Shown: positions 8,099 to 14,848 of the stretch, piece by piece
Position numbering within the stretch: the stretch's first letter is position 1
How the letters are laid out: each line of letters begins with the position of its first letter
Position numbers and translations under genes: made by a program
The notes under the pieces: generated by a model
Told to the model about the DNA's origin: nothing
Database searches by the model: none
The model's input: the letters and a program-made list of their open reading frames with translations, nothing else
Assembly (NCBI GenBank): GCA_964612085.1
Contig: CAZTCJ010000047.1
Coordinates: 1 to 28,991, forward strand
DNA: 28,991 nucleotides
From: CAZTCJ01 sp964612085
GTDB taxonomy: Bacteria; Pseudomonadota; Alphaproteobacteria; JAJFIK01
Reading direction: 5' to 3'

Positions 8099-9250
8099 TT
8101 ATTCTATGCTAATCGCGGAATAAATGGTCATGCGTTCGCCCGATGCATCGGGAACTAGGATTTCATCGCGGCCGTCCCCATCGAGATCGCCGAAGCCAGC
8201 GCCCCAGGGCGCGCTGATTCCTTGCAAGGGCAAATGGACCGCCGTGATGGGCTGGTCGTCCATGACGGTTTCCGTGCCGCCCATGATCAGCAGCAAGCCG
8301 CTGCTCCAACTGGTGACGACCGCATCCGTGAGACCGTCGCCATTGGCATCGCCCGTTGCGATGGTCTTGGCGCCCGAGGCCAGGGAAAAGGCCGTCTGCT
8401 GAACGAATTGGCCCGAGCCGTCACCGAAAAACACGGCCACGCCGGGATCCTGGCGTTCGCTGGCCGCGATCAGATCCGTCAGTCCGTCGCCATTCATGTC
8501 GCCCAGGGCGACGGCGAACGGGCTGGTCAAGGGGATGGGGGCGGCGCGGTCGAAGGCCAGATCATCCGACGACCGGTTGAGCATTACACTGATGGAATTC
8601 CGGTTGGGTGTGACCAGATCGGGCCGTCCGTCACCGTCGATATCGCCGGCGGCGAAGCCCAGATAGGGCGCGCCGTCCACATCGATACCTGTACCGGGCG
8701 CATAGAATGATCCGCCTGCCTGTCCGCGCAGGATATAAAGACCGAGCCGGTCCCGGCTGTCCACGATCAGATCGCTCCGTCCGTCCCCGTCCATATCGGC
8801 CGCGGCGATCATATGGGAGTGGGGCGCGGTCGCGATGGCGAAAGGAGACCGGGGCGCGGGCACGAAGCGGCCCGTGCCGTCGCCCGTCAATACGGTGATC
8901 GAAGGGACTTCATGATTGGCCACGGCAAGATCCATGGTGCCGTTGTCATCGACATCGAGCGCGGCCAGCCAGCTTGGATTGTCTCCCGCCGGAAAATAGG
9001 CCGGATCGCCCAAACCGCCGCCGTCATTCAAGAGCACGGCGATGCGGCCAGACGCTTCTTCCGCCACGATGACATCGTTCCGGCCATCACCGTTCACGTC
9101 CTCGACCAGAATGGTCTTCTCGCCGGGGCCGAGGGTCATTTGGTCCAGAGCGATTCCATTCGGGGCGTCCAACGCCTCGGCACCATGGGACGGCATGCTC
9201 ATCATACTGACCAGGAGAGCGGCCGCCGGTATGCGGGCGCGTGGCGTCAT
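8099..9250 (-). CDS. Secreted FG-GAP/VCBS-repeat protein, probable seven-bladed beta-propeller
   Basis: The frame stays open far upstream, but the real start is most likely the ATG at 9250, because the longer reading only shadows erpA. From there the 383-residue protein opens with a signal peptide (MTPRARIPAAALLVSMMSMP, cleavage near SHGA). Seven calcium-type DxDGDGxxD motifs follow at regular spacing: DVNGDGRND, DVDDNGTMD, DMDGDGRSD, DIDGDGRPD, DMNGDGLTD, DANGDGLTD and DLDGDGRDE. Seven such motifs suggest a seven-bladed, calcium-stabilised propeller like those of integrin alpha chains. No enzymatic domain is visible; binding to carbohydrate or protein is the usual guess. The start lies two bases after the erpA stop, so the two are probably co-translated. 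Confidence 0.85.
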   Translation of the reverse strand: MTPRARIPAAALLVSMMSMPSHGAEALDAPNGIALDQMTLGPGEKTILVEDVNGDGRNDVIVAEEASGRIAVLLNDGGGLGDPAYFPAGDNPSWLAALDVDDNGTMDLAVANHEVPSITVLTGDGTGRFVPAPRSPFAIATAPHSHMIAAADMDGDGRSDLIVDSRDRLGLYILRGQAGGSFYAPGTGIDVDGAPYLGFAAGDIDGDGRPDLVTPNRNSISVMLNRSSDDLAFDRAAPIPLTSPFAVALGDMNGDGLTDLIAASERQDPGVAVFFGDGSGQFVQQTAFSLASGAKTIATGDANGDGLTDAVVTSWSSGLLLIMGGTETVMDDQPITAVHLPLQGISAPWGAGFGDLDGDGRDEILVPDASGERMTIYSAISIE

Positions 9251-9252
9251 CT

Positions 9253-9648
9253 TCAGACCGCGAAGCTGGTGCCGCAGCCGCAGGACGCCGTCGCGTTGGG
9301 ATTGCGCACCTGGAAGGAGGCGCCGATCAGCTCGTCCACATAATCGAGTTCCGAACCTTCCAGAAAGGGCAGGGACATCTCGTCCACCAGCACGATCACG
9401 CCGTCCCGCTCGATCTCCAGATCGTCGTCCTGGCGCTCCGTGACCAGATCGAATTTGTACTGGAAGCCGCTGCAGCCGCCGCCCTCGACGGTAATGCGCA
9501 GCATGGTCGGTTCGGGCTTCTTCTCCACGATCTTGGCGATCTGCTGCGCGGCCCGCGCGCTGACGCTGAAGGGCAGTGCGCCCGGGGTGGTCTCGCTTGA
9601 GGGTGTCTGGTCCATGGTTTCCATGAGCAGCCGTCCGTCCTTTTGCAT
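9253..9648 (-). CDS. erpA: Iron-sulfur cluster insertion protein ErpA (A-type carrier)
   Basis: The product carries Fe-S clusters to apoproteins. The three cluster-ligating cysteines of A-type carriers are present: Cys59 in EGGGCSGFQY, and Cys123 and Cys125 in the terminal SCGCGTSF. The core HesB fold (about residues 25-131) is of normal length. The upstream ATG at 9648 has no Shine-Dalgarno. The in-frame ATG at 9624 is preceded by AAGGACGGAC at reasonable spacing and gives a 123-residue protein that may be the real form. The gene is divergent from dgt and next to it, an arrangement typical of alphaproteobacteria. Confidence 0.93.
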   Translation of the reverse strand: MQKDGRLLMETMDQTPSSETTPGALPFSVSARAAQQIAKIVEKKPEPTMLRITVEGGGCSGFQYKFDLVTERQDDDLEIERDGVIVLVDEMSLPFLEGSELDYVDELIGASFQVRNPNATASCGCGTSFAV

Positions 9649-9670
9649 TCAACCGGCGGTGCCTTATATC
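9643..9670 (+). promoter_or_regulatory. Possible divergent promoter region for dgt and erpA
   Basis: Rightward, TTGCAT (9643-9648) and TATATC (9665-9670) are 16 bases apart and could serve dgt. On the minus strand TATAAG (9668-9663) overlaps the same AT-rich island and could be the erpA -10, though its -35 is poor. The island is flanked by a perfect inverted repeat, CGGCGG (9654-9659) and CCGCCG (9670-9675). This is a suggestive but weak call. Confidence 0.35.
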
Positions 9671-9756
9671 CGCCGTGAGACTCAATTGAATGTAAGGGCT
9701 CGGCGCGCAGGATCCAAGAACGCGTGTGCCTGGCCCGAGACGGAGCGCAAATCCCC

Positions 9757-10992
9757 ATGAGCCGCGACATGTCCCTGAGCGATCGATCCCAGGACTTGGC
9801 CCAAGGCGCCGTGCGCCGTCCAGGCTGGACCGTCGCGCCTTTCGCCTGCGATCCGGCCTTGAGCCGGGGCCGTCTCGTGCCCGAGGAAGAAGGCTCCACC
9901 CGCACGGTTTTCCAGCGCGACCGGGACCGCATCATCCATTGCACGCCGTTTCGCCGCCTCAAGCAGAAGACCCAGGTCTTCGTGTCCCATGAAGGCGATC
10001 ATTTCCGCACGCGCCTGACCCATTCCCTGGAAGTGGCCCAGATCGCCCGCTCCATCTCCCGTGCCCTGGGGCTCGACGAGGATCTGGCCGAAGCCCTGGC
10101 GCTGGCCCATGATCTGGGCCATCCGCCCTTTGGCCATGCGGGCGAGGATGCGCTTCAGGCCTGCATGGCGCCTTATGGCGGCTTCGATCACAATGCCCAG
10201 ACCCTGCGCATCGTGACCGACCTTGAGCGCCGCTATGCGGAATTCGATGGCCTGAACCTGTCCTGGGAGGCGCTTGAGGGCATCGTCAAACATAACGGGC
10301 CGCTGTTGAGCGGACCCGACGACGCCGGCGGCCATCTGCCAGAAGGCATCATGGAGTATACACGCCGCCACGATCTGGAGCTGCACACCCAGCCCTCGGC
10401 GGAAGCCCAGGTGGCGGCGCTCTCCGACGATATCGCCTACAATAATCACGATCTGGATGACGGTTTGAGAGCCCGGCTGTTCACGGTGGAGGATCTGCTG
10501 GGGCTGCCTTTGGTGGGCGATATGTTCCGGACCGTGATGGAGCGCTATCCCGGTATCGATCAGACCCGGCTGATCCATGAAGCGAACCGGCGTCTGATCG
10601 CCGCCATGGTCAATGACTGCCTGGCCGAGACCGGGCGGCGGGTGGCGGCGTCCGGCGCCGGGTCGGTGGAGGATGTGCGCGGGCTCGACCGGCCGGTGGT
10701 GGCGTTTTCCCAAGACATGATCGAGGCCGACCGGGCGATCCGCGCCTTTTTGTTCGAGAACATGTACCGCCATTACCGGGTCAACCGCATGGCCAGCAAG
10801 GCGCGCCGCGTGGTGACGGACCTGTTCGAGCTGTTTCTGGCCGAACCCAACACCCTGCCGACCGACTGGCAGGCCCGCATCGACCCGCGCGACCGGGCCG
10901 GCACGGCGCGCGCCGTGTGCGATTTCATCGCGGGCATGACCGATGCCTTCGCCCTCGAAGAGCATCGGCGCCTGTTCGATTTCAGGTCTTGA
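9757..10992 (+). CDS. dgt: dGTPase-like HD-domain deoxynucleotide triphosphohydrolase
   Basis: This cytosolic metal-dependent HD phosphohydrolase removes triphosphate from dNTPs, chiefly dGTP in characterised members. From the ATG at 9757 it is 411 residues, and GGAG lies at suitable distance (9742-9745). A GTG at 9724 would add 11 residues. The HD-site residues are all visible: His89 in LTHSLEVAQIARS, His118-Asp119 in LAHDLGHPPFGHAGEDAL, and a later Asp in LSDDIAYNNHDLDDG. The conserved FRRLKQKTQV segment precedes the HD core. The length fits the type 2 Dgt-like group of alphaproteobacteria. The usual downstream neighbour argS is absent. Confidence 0.94.
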   Translation: MSRDMSLSDRSQDLAQGAVRRPGWTVAPFACDPALSRGRLVPEEEGSTRTVFQRDRDRIIHCTPFRRLKQKTQVFVSHEGDHFRTRLTHSLEVAQIARSISRALGLDEDLAEALALAHDLGHPPFGHAGEDALQACMAPYGGFDHNAQTLRIVTDLERRYAEFDGLNLSWEALEGIVKHNGPLLSGPDDAGGHLPEGIMEYTRRHDLELHTQPSAEAQVAALSDDIAYNNHDLDDGLRARLFTVEDLLGLPLVGDMFRTVMERYPGIDQTRLIHEANRRLIAAMVNDCLAETGRRVAASGAGSVEDVRGLDRPVVAFSQDMIEADRAIRAFLFENMYRHYRVNRMASKARRVVTDLFELFLAEPNTLPTDWQARIDPRDRAGTARAVCDFIAGMTDAFALEEHRRLFDFRS

Positions 10993-11042
10993 GAGCTGGG
11001 TGAAAGGACTTGGCCGCGCCCTTGCAAATCGTAAGAGCGTCT

Positions 11043-11072
11043 TTGGTGGCCAAATTACCGATTGGCAACCAA
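11043..11072 (+). promoter_or_regulatory. Inverted repeat with 11-base arms upstream of the small ORF
   Basis: TTGGTGGCCAA (11043-11053) and TTGGCAACCAA (11062-11072) are inverted copies matching at 10 of 11 positions around an 8-base spacer. The second arm begins with TTGGCA, a fair -35 box; at 18 bases beyond it lies only a weak TACCTT -10 candidate. It could be a protein-binding operator or an RNA hairpin in the leader of the ORF at 11117. Confidence 0.45.
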
Positions 11073-11116
11073 TTCATGGTTCCGTTACCTTAAGAAACTT
11101 GAAGGGGAGCAGGGAC

Positions 11117-11287
11117 ATGTCACCGAGCGAACAGGCGTCCGGCCATGACCGGACGGATCACACGTCACATGAAGACTCCTGGGCCGCCGACCGGATTTCG
11201 GTGGGCGATGTGCTGAGCCGGCTGGAGCCGCAAGCGCCCCGGACACCGCGCGACAGCCAGACCCGGGCCGAAAGTCCCAAGCGCTGA
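11117..11287 (+). CDS. Hypothetical 56-residue polar protein
   Basis: The ATG at 11117 follows a strong purine-rich ribosome-binding region (GAAGGGGAGCAGGG). The 56-residue product is very hydrophilic. It begins MSPSEQASGHDRTDHTSHED, has a possible short amphipathic helix (ISVGDVLSRLE, about residues 27-37) and ends in a Pro/Arg/Ser-rich basic tail. No membrane segment, cysteine or known motif is visible. The frame remains open further upstream, overlapping the end of dgt, but the RBS favours the internal ATG. It sits where argS is often found in related genomes and bears no resemblance to ArgS. Function unknown. Confidence 0.5.
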   Translation: MSPSEQASGHDRTDHTSHEDSWAADRISVGDVLSRLEPQAPRTPRDSQTRAESPKR

Positions 11288-11438
11288 CGGACGGTGTGCC
11301 GCAGTGAGGCGTAACGGGGATTTGAAACCCCGGTTAATTGGTGCTATGCACACACGCCCAATTGTTCAGGCTGCCGTTCGGAAAGTGTGAAACCCGCACG
11401 TTTTGTCCAGGTTGGCTACCCGACAGGCAAAGACCCTC

Positions 11439-11499
11439 CTTGACAATCGGTCAGACCGCAGGTTTTCCTGCACGGCCTTCGTATTGCCCGTTTGTCAAG
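11439..11499 (+). repeat. Nested inverted-repeat cluster
   Basis: Perfect 8-base outer arms CTTGACAA (11439-11446) and TTGTCAAG (11492-11499) enclose two further perfect dyads. These are CGGTC-A-GACCG (11448-11458) and GCAGG-TTTT-CCTGC (11458-11471). The outer arms contain TTGACA boxes pointing towards each other. No T-tract or target-site duplication was seen, so neither a terminator nor an element end is supported. Confidence 0.5.
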
Positions 11500-11644
11500 A
11501 GATTTTCTGTCCCGCGCTGACACTTCCACTTGAATGGTCCGCCTGAATCGTTGCAAGAGTGCTTTGACCTGTGGTGGGAGACGCGCAAATACCGTCGCGT
11601 TGCGTATCAATTGCGCGCCATAGGCTCGGCCAAGTAGCCCTGAT

Positions 11645-11676
11645 CCGTTTTTCCGGCAGTTCTGGTCAAAAAACGG
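11645..11676 (+). repeat. Inverted repeat just upstream of the SPOR gene
   Basis: CCGTTTTT (11645-11652) and AAAAACGG (11669-11676) are perfect inverted copies around a 16-base loop, ending 37 bases before the SPOR start. The A/T-rich inner arm resembles the core of a bidirectional terminator but lacks a GC-rich stem. Confidence 0.35.
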
Positions 11677-11713
11677 TCGCCGGGGGTGGGGCGATATAGG
11701 AGTGCGAGCCAGG

Positions 11714-12703
11714 ATGAATGCCATGAACGACATCGATCGTGCACGAGATTATGACAGGGGCACGTACCGCGCCGACGACCCTGATCTGGAACCCTACGAA
11801 TACGAAGACGAAGACAATGGGCCGCGCGTACCGCTGTTTGTCGTGCTTGCCGTGGTCGTGATTCTGTCGATCGTCGGCGTCTGGTATGTCGCGTATCAGC
11901 AGGGCGTGAAAGACGGCTTGGCGCGCAATCAGAACACACGGCTGATCACGGCCGACGGCAATGCGGAGCGGGTGCGTCCCGGCGCGTCCGGCGGCCAGGA
12001 AGCACCGCAGGACCGCGATGTCTTCCGTCGTCTGAACGGCCAGTCCGAAGACAGCGCCGAACGGGTCGTGCCGCGGGAAGAGCCGATCGTCGATCTGCCC
12101 CGCGCGCCGTCCGCGTCCGGTGGCACGGCCAGCAGCGCGCCGGCATCGGGTTCTCAAGCCCAGCCCAATCTGCGCGGCGCGCCTCAGCAGACGCAGCAAC
12201 GCTCGACGCCGCCCGCCGCTCAGCCCTCGCGCACGGCCCAGCAGCAGACGCCTCAGCGCACCACGCCGCAGCCGCGCGCGCCGCAGCCGGTGGAAACCAC
12301 GGCGGCGCCGGACAGCCAGTCCGACCGGATCCTGGTGCCGCCGCCGTCCGCGCGCCTGCGCAATCCGCCGGGGGGCGCTGCGGCCACGCCTGCGGCCAGC
12401 AATGACGACGTGATCGGTCCGCCCGCGCCGTCCGGTCCGCGTCCCGCCGCGTCCGGCAATTTCGTGGTCCAACTGGCTTCCCTGCCGTCCCAGGCGGCGG
12501 CGGACCAGACCTGGAGCCGTGTCGCGAACCGCTATTCGAGCCTTCTTGGGCCTTACACCAAGGACGTTCAGGCGGTCGATCTGGGCGCGCGGGGGATCTT
12601 CTACCGCCTGCGGATCGGCTATTTCGCGACCCGCGATGCCGCGACCAATCTCTGCGCCACGTTGAAGTCACAAGGTCAGGATTGTCTGGTGGCTTCACGC
12701 TAA
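11714..12703 (+). CDS. SPOR-domain inner-membrane protein (FtsN-like layout)
   Basis: From the ATG at 11714 the protein has 329 residues. It has a short acidic cytoplasmic tail (about 1-38), one transmembrane helix (about 40-60, VPLFVVLAVVVILSIVGVWY), a long Ala/Pro/Gln/Thr-rich periplasmic linker (about 90-245) and a C-terminal SPOR domain (about 250-329, starting GNFVVQLASLPS). SPOR domains bind denuded glycan at the septum, so a role in division or wall remodelling is likely. Starts at GTG 11702 and ATG 11723 are also possible: AGGAG at 11698-11702 fits 11714, and AGGA at 11711 fits 11723. The genes nagZ and scpAB follow in the conserved order. Confidence 0.9.
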   Translation: MNAMNDIDRARDYDRGTYRADDPDLEPYEYEDEDNGPRVPLFVVLAVVVILSIVGVWYVAYQQGVKDGLARNQNTRLITADGNAERVRPGASGGQEAPQDRDVFRRLNGQSEDSAERVVPREEPIVDLPRAPSASGGTASSAPASGSQAQPNLRGAPQQTQQRSTPPAAQPSRTAQQQTPQRTTPQPRAPQPVETTAAPDSQSDRILVPPPSARLRNPPGGAAATPAASNDDVIGPPAPSGPRPAASGNFVVQLASLPSQAAADQTWSRVANRYSSLLGPYTKDVQAVDLGARGIFYRLRIGYFATRDAATNLCATLKSQGQDCLVASR

Positions 12704-12709
12704 TCCGGT

Positions 12710-12729
12710 GGCCTGCTTACGGGCAGGCC
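12710..12729 (+). promoter_or_regulatory. Perfect 7-bp stem-loop between the SPOR gene and nagZ
   Basis: GGCCTGC (12710-12716) pairs perfectly with GCAGGCC (12723-12729) around a TTACGG loop, seven bases after the SPOR stop. No T-tract follows, so it is more likely an mRNA-stabilising or partial-attenuation element than a full terminator. Confidence 0.45.
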
Positions 12730-12761
12730 GCTCGTGACGCAACTGGAAGCGAGTTCGACCG

Positions 12762-13805
12762 ATGGGTCCTGTTGAGCCATCGGGCGCGCCCCGGGCCGCC
12801 ATTCTAGGCTGCTCGGGCGAGCGCCTGACGCCCGGCGAGGCATGGTTTTTCGCAAAAGCCAATCCCTGGGGCTTCATTCTTTTCGCCCGGAACTGCCGGA
12901 CCAGAGAGCAGGTCGCTGCCCTGGTGCGTGCCCTGCGGGCCTGTGTCGGGCGGGACGACGCGCCGGTTCTGATCGACCAGGAAGGCGGGCGCGTGGCCCG
13001 TCTGAAACCGCCCGAATGGCCGGAGTTTCCCGCCGCGGGCCTGATGGGCGCGCTTTATGCCCAAAACCCCGCGCTTGCCCGCGAAGCGGTCACGCTCCAT
13101 GCCCGGCTGCTGGCCCATGAGCTGCGCGCGCTCGGCATCACCGTTGATTGCGTGCCCGTTCTGGACGTGCCTGCTCCGGAAGAGCACGGCATTATTGGTG
13201 ACCGGGCCTATGGCGCCTCGGCCGCCGTGGTTTCGGATCTGGCGGCGGCGGCGGGGCAGGCCCTGATCGCCGACGGCGTGTTACCCGTCATCAAACACAT
13301 TCCGGGACATGGCCGGGCGCGTGTGGACAGCCATGAAAACCTGCCGGTGGTGACCGCATCCCGCGCCGATCTGGAGGCGGTCGATTTCGAGGCGTTCCGG
13401 GCCGTGCGCGACATGCCCTTGGCCATGACCGCCCATGTGGTCTATGAGGCCATCGATCCGGAGCGGCCCGCCACGCTCTCGCCAACGGTGATCGACAACG
13501 TGATCCGGAGCCATATCGGCTTCGACGGGCTCCTGATGACCGACGATCTGTCCATGAAGGCATTGAAAGGCGACTTTGCCGCCCGGGCCCGGCACTCTCT
13601 GGAGGCGGGCTGCGATGTGGTGCTCCACTGCAACGCCGACATGGCCGAAATGGTCGAAGTGGTGAGTGCCACGCCGGTTTTGGCCGGGAAATCCGCCGAT
13701 CGCGCCGCCCGCGCGCTTGAGCGGATTGCCAAACCGGCACACCGGCCATTCGAACCGCACGCCGCCTGGGCTAAACTTAACGCACTTCTCGATTCGGCCG
13801 CGTAA
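12762..13805 (+). CDS. nagZ: Beta-N-acetylhexosaminidase NagZ (glycoside hydrolase family 3)
   Basis: The 347-residue cytosolic enzyme removes N-acetylglucosamine from anhydromuropeptides during peptidoglycan recycling. The product pool can signal beta-lactamase induction in some species. The NagZ hallmark KHIPGHG is at 179-185, followed by DSH at 189-191, which supplies the unusual His/Asp general acid-base. The catalytic Asp nucleophile lies in LMTDDLSMKAL (about 258-268). Early substrate contacts are in DQEGGRVARL (72-81). Length is normal and no signal peptide is present, as expected. It sits between the SPOR protein and scpA, the usual alphaproteobacterial order. Confidence 0.96.
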   Translation: MGPVEPSGAPRAAILGCSGERLTPGEAWFFAKANPWGFILFARNCRTREQVAALVRALRACVGRDDAPVLIDQEGGRVARLKPPEWPEFPAAGLMGALYAQNPALAREAVTLHARLLAHELRALGITVDCVPVLDVPAPEEHGIIGDRAYGASAAVVSDLAAAAGQALIADGVLPVIKHIPGHGRARVDSHENLPVVTASRADLEAVDFEAFRAVRDMPLAMTAHVVYEAIDPERPATLSPTVIDNVIRSHIGFDGLLMTDDLSMKALKGDFAARARHSLEAGCDVVLHCNADMAEMVEVVSATPVLAGKSADRAARALERIAKPAHRPFEPHAAWAKLNALLDSAA

Positions 13806-13848
13806 GGCGCCTGTGCGCTCACTGGCCCATTCATTCAGGTGAGAAAGA

Positions 13849-13860
13849 GGGGATCGCCCC
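13849..13860 (+). promoter_or_regulatory. Hairpin over the scpA ribosome-binding site
   Basis: GGGG (13849-13852) pairs with CCCC (13857-13860) around an ATCG loop, four bases before the scpA ATG. The left arm is the G-rich part of the only visible Shine-Dalgarno, so folding would hide it. Four GC pairs make a short but stable stem; regulation is an inference. Confidence 0.3.
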
Positions 13861-13864
13861 GGTC

Positions 13865-14815
13865 ATGACCGCCCAGGACCCAAATGCCGACGCCGAAACG
13901 CCCTGGCCCGACGCCGGCCCGCCCGCGGATCAGGCCGCAGATCATGCCGCGCCCTCCGAGGACGATTTCGAGGCCGGGGGCCGTCCCCAGGCAAGCGGCG
14001 AAGCCTTGATCGTCGATGTGGACGGTTTCGAGGGCCCCCTCGACGTGCTGCTGACCCTCGCCAAGGCCCAGAAAGTGGATCTGGCCAAGATCTCGATCCT
14101 GGCGCTCGCCGAGCAGTATCTGGCCTTCGTGGCGGAAGCCAAGCGGGTGCGCCTGGAGCTGGCGGCCGACTATCTCGTCATGGCGGCCTGGCTGACTTAT
14201 CTGAAATCGCGCCTGTTGCTGCCCAAAACCGATGACGACGAAGAAGAGCCCACGGGCGAGGAACTGGCCGCGCGCCTGCAGTTCCAACTGCAGCGGCTTG
14301 AGGCCATGCGCGAGGCGGCCGCCCGGCTTATGGGCCGCAACCGTCTGGGCCGGGATGTTTTCTCCCGTGGCGGCCCGGAGCCCGTGCGCGTCCTGCTGAA
14401 CGCTCAGTACAAGGATACGCTGCAGGATCTGCTGAAAGCCTATACCCGCCAGCGCACCAAAGCGGTGGATATCTCCTACCACTATGAACGGCCCGCCGTG
14501 TACGCCATCGAGGACGCCCGCAGGCGGATCGAATCCATGTTGGGCGCCATTGCCGACTGGTCGAGCCTGGAAAGCTTCTTTCCCGACGAATGGGCCGGAT
14601 CGGCGGAAGGCGTCAAGCGCTGGCGCACCCAGATGGCCAGCACCTTTACCGCCACGCTGGAACTGGTGCGCGACGGCTTCATGGAAATCCGTCAACTGAA
14701 ACAGTTCGGCCCGGTCTATGTGCGCAAGCGCGCCGAGGCAGCGCCGCCCGTGGCGCCCAATGGCGCGGACCCCATTCCCTTTCCGGGCGCCGGGCCTGCG
14801 TCCGGCACTGAATAA
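13865..14815 (+). CDS. scpA: Segregation and condensation protein A (kleisin)
   Basis: ScpA bridges the heads of SMC and, with ScpB, makes the condensin that folds and segregates the chromosome. The 316-residue protein has an extra acidic N-terminal stretch of about 40 residues. The kleisin N-domain signature follows (VDGFEGPLDVLLTLAKAQKV, about 52-71), then the ADYLVMAAWLTYLKSRLLLP helix (about 101-120). The C-terminal winged helix lies around 245-298. The probable Shine-Dalgarno GAGGGG is part of a GGGG-ATCG-CCCC hairpin (13849-13860) just ahead of the ATG. scpB follows after 33 bases. Confidence 0.95.
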   Translation: MTAQDPNADAETPWPDAGPPADQAADHAAPSEDDFEAGGRPQASGEALIVDVDGFEGPLDVLLTLAKAQKVDLAKISILALAEQYLAFVAEAKRVRLELAADYLVMAAWLTYLKSRLLLPKTDDDEEEPTGEELAARLQFQLQRLEAMREAAARLMGRNRLGRDVFSRGGPEPVRVLLNAQYKDTLQDLLKAYTRQRTKAVDISYHYERPAVYAIEDARRRIESMLGAIADWSSLESFFPDEWAGSAEGVKRWRTQMASTFTATLELVRDGFMEIRQLKQFGPVYVRKRAEAAPPVAPNGADPIPFPGAGPASGTE

Positions 14816-14848
14816 CCCTGTAACGCGTAAGCTTGAGGACAAGAGCCC

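Larger units (their letters stand above)
11288..11713. other. 426-base non-coding region rich in inverted repeats
   Basis: No convincing gene is visible on either strand, and the sequence is more AT-rich than its surroundings. It contains an interrupted hairpin TAACGGGG/CCCCGGTTA (11312-11336) and a nested dyad cluster at 11439-11499. It also has an imperfect long pairing (GCGCAA plus ATAC with GTAT and TTGCGC, about 11583-11617) and CCGTTTTT/AAAAACGG with a 16-base loop (11645-11676). Together these suggest either a regulatory region for the SPOR gene or a structured RNA. TTGACA at 11440-11445 has no good -10 partner. Confidence 0.55.

Noticed and set aside
9251..9685. Longer start for the VCBS protein (to 9685)
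   Set aside because: The extension reads erpA in another frame and would bury a clear signal peptide.
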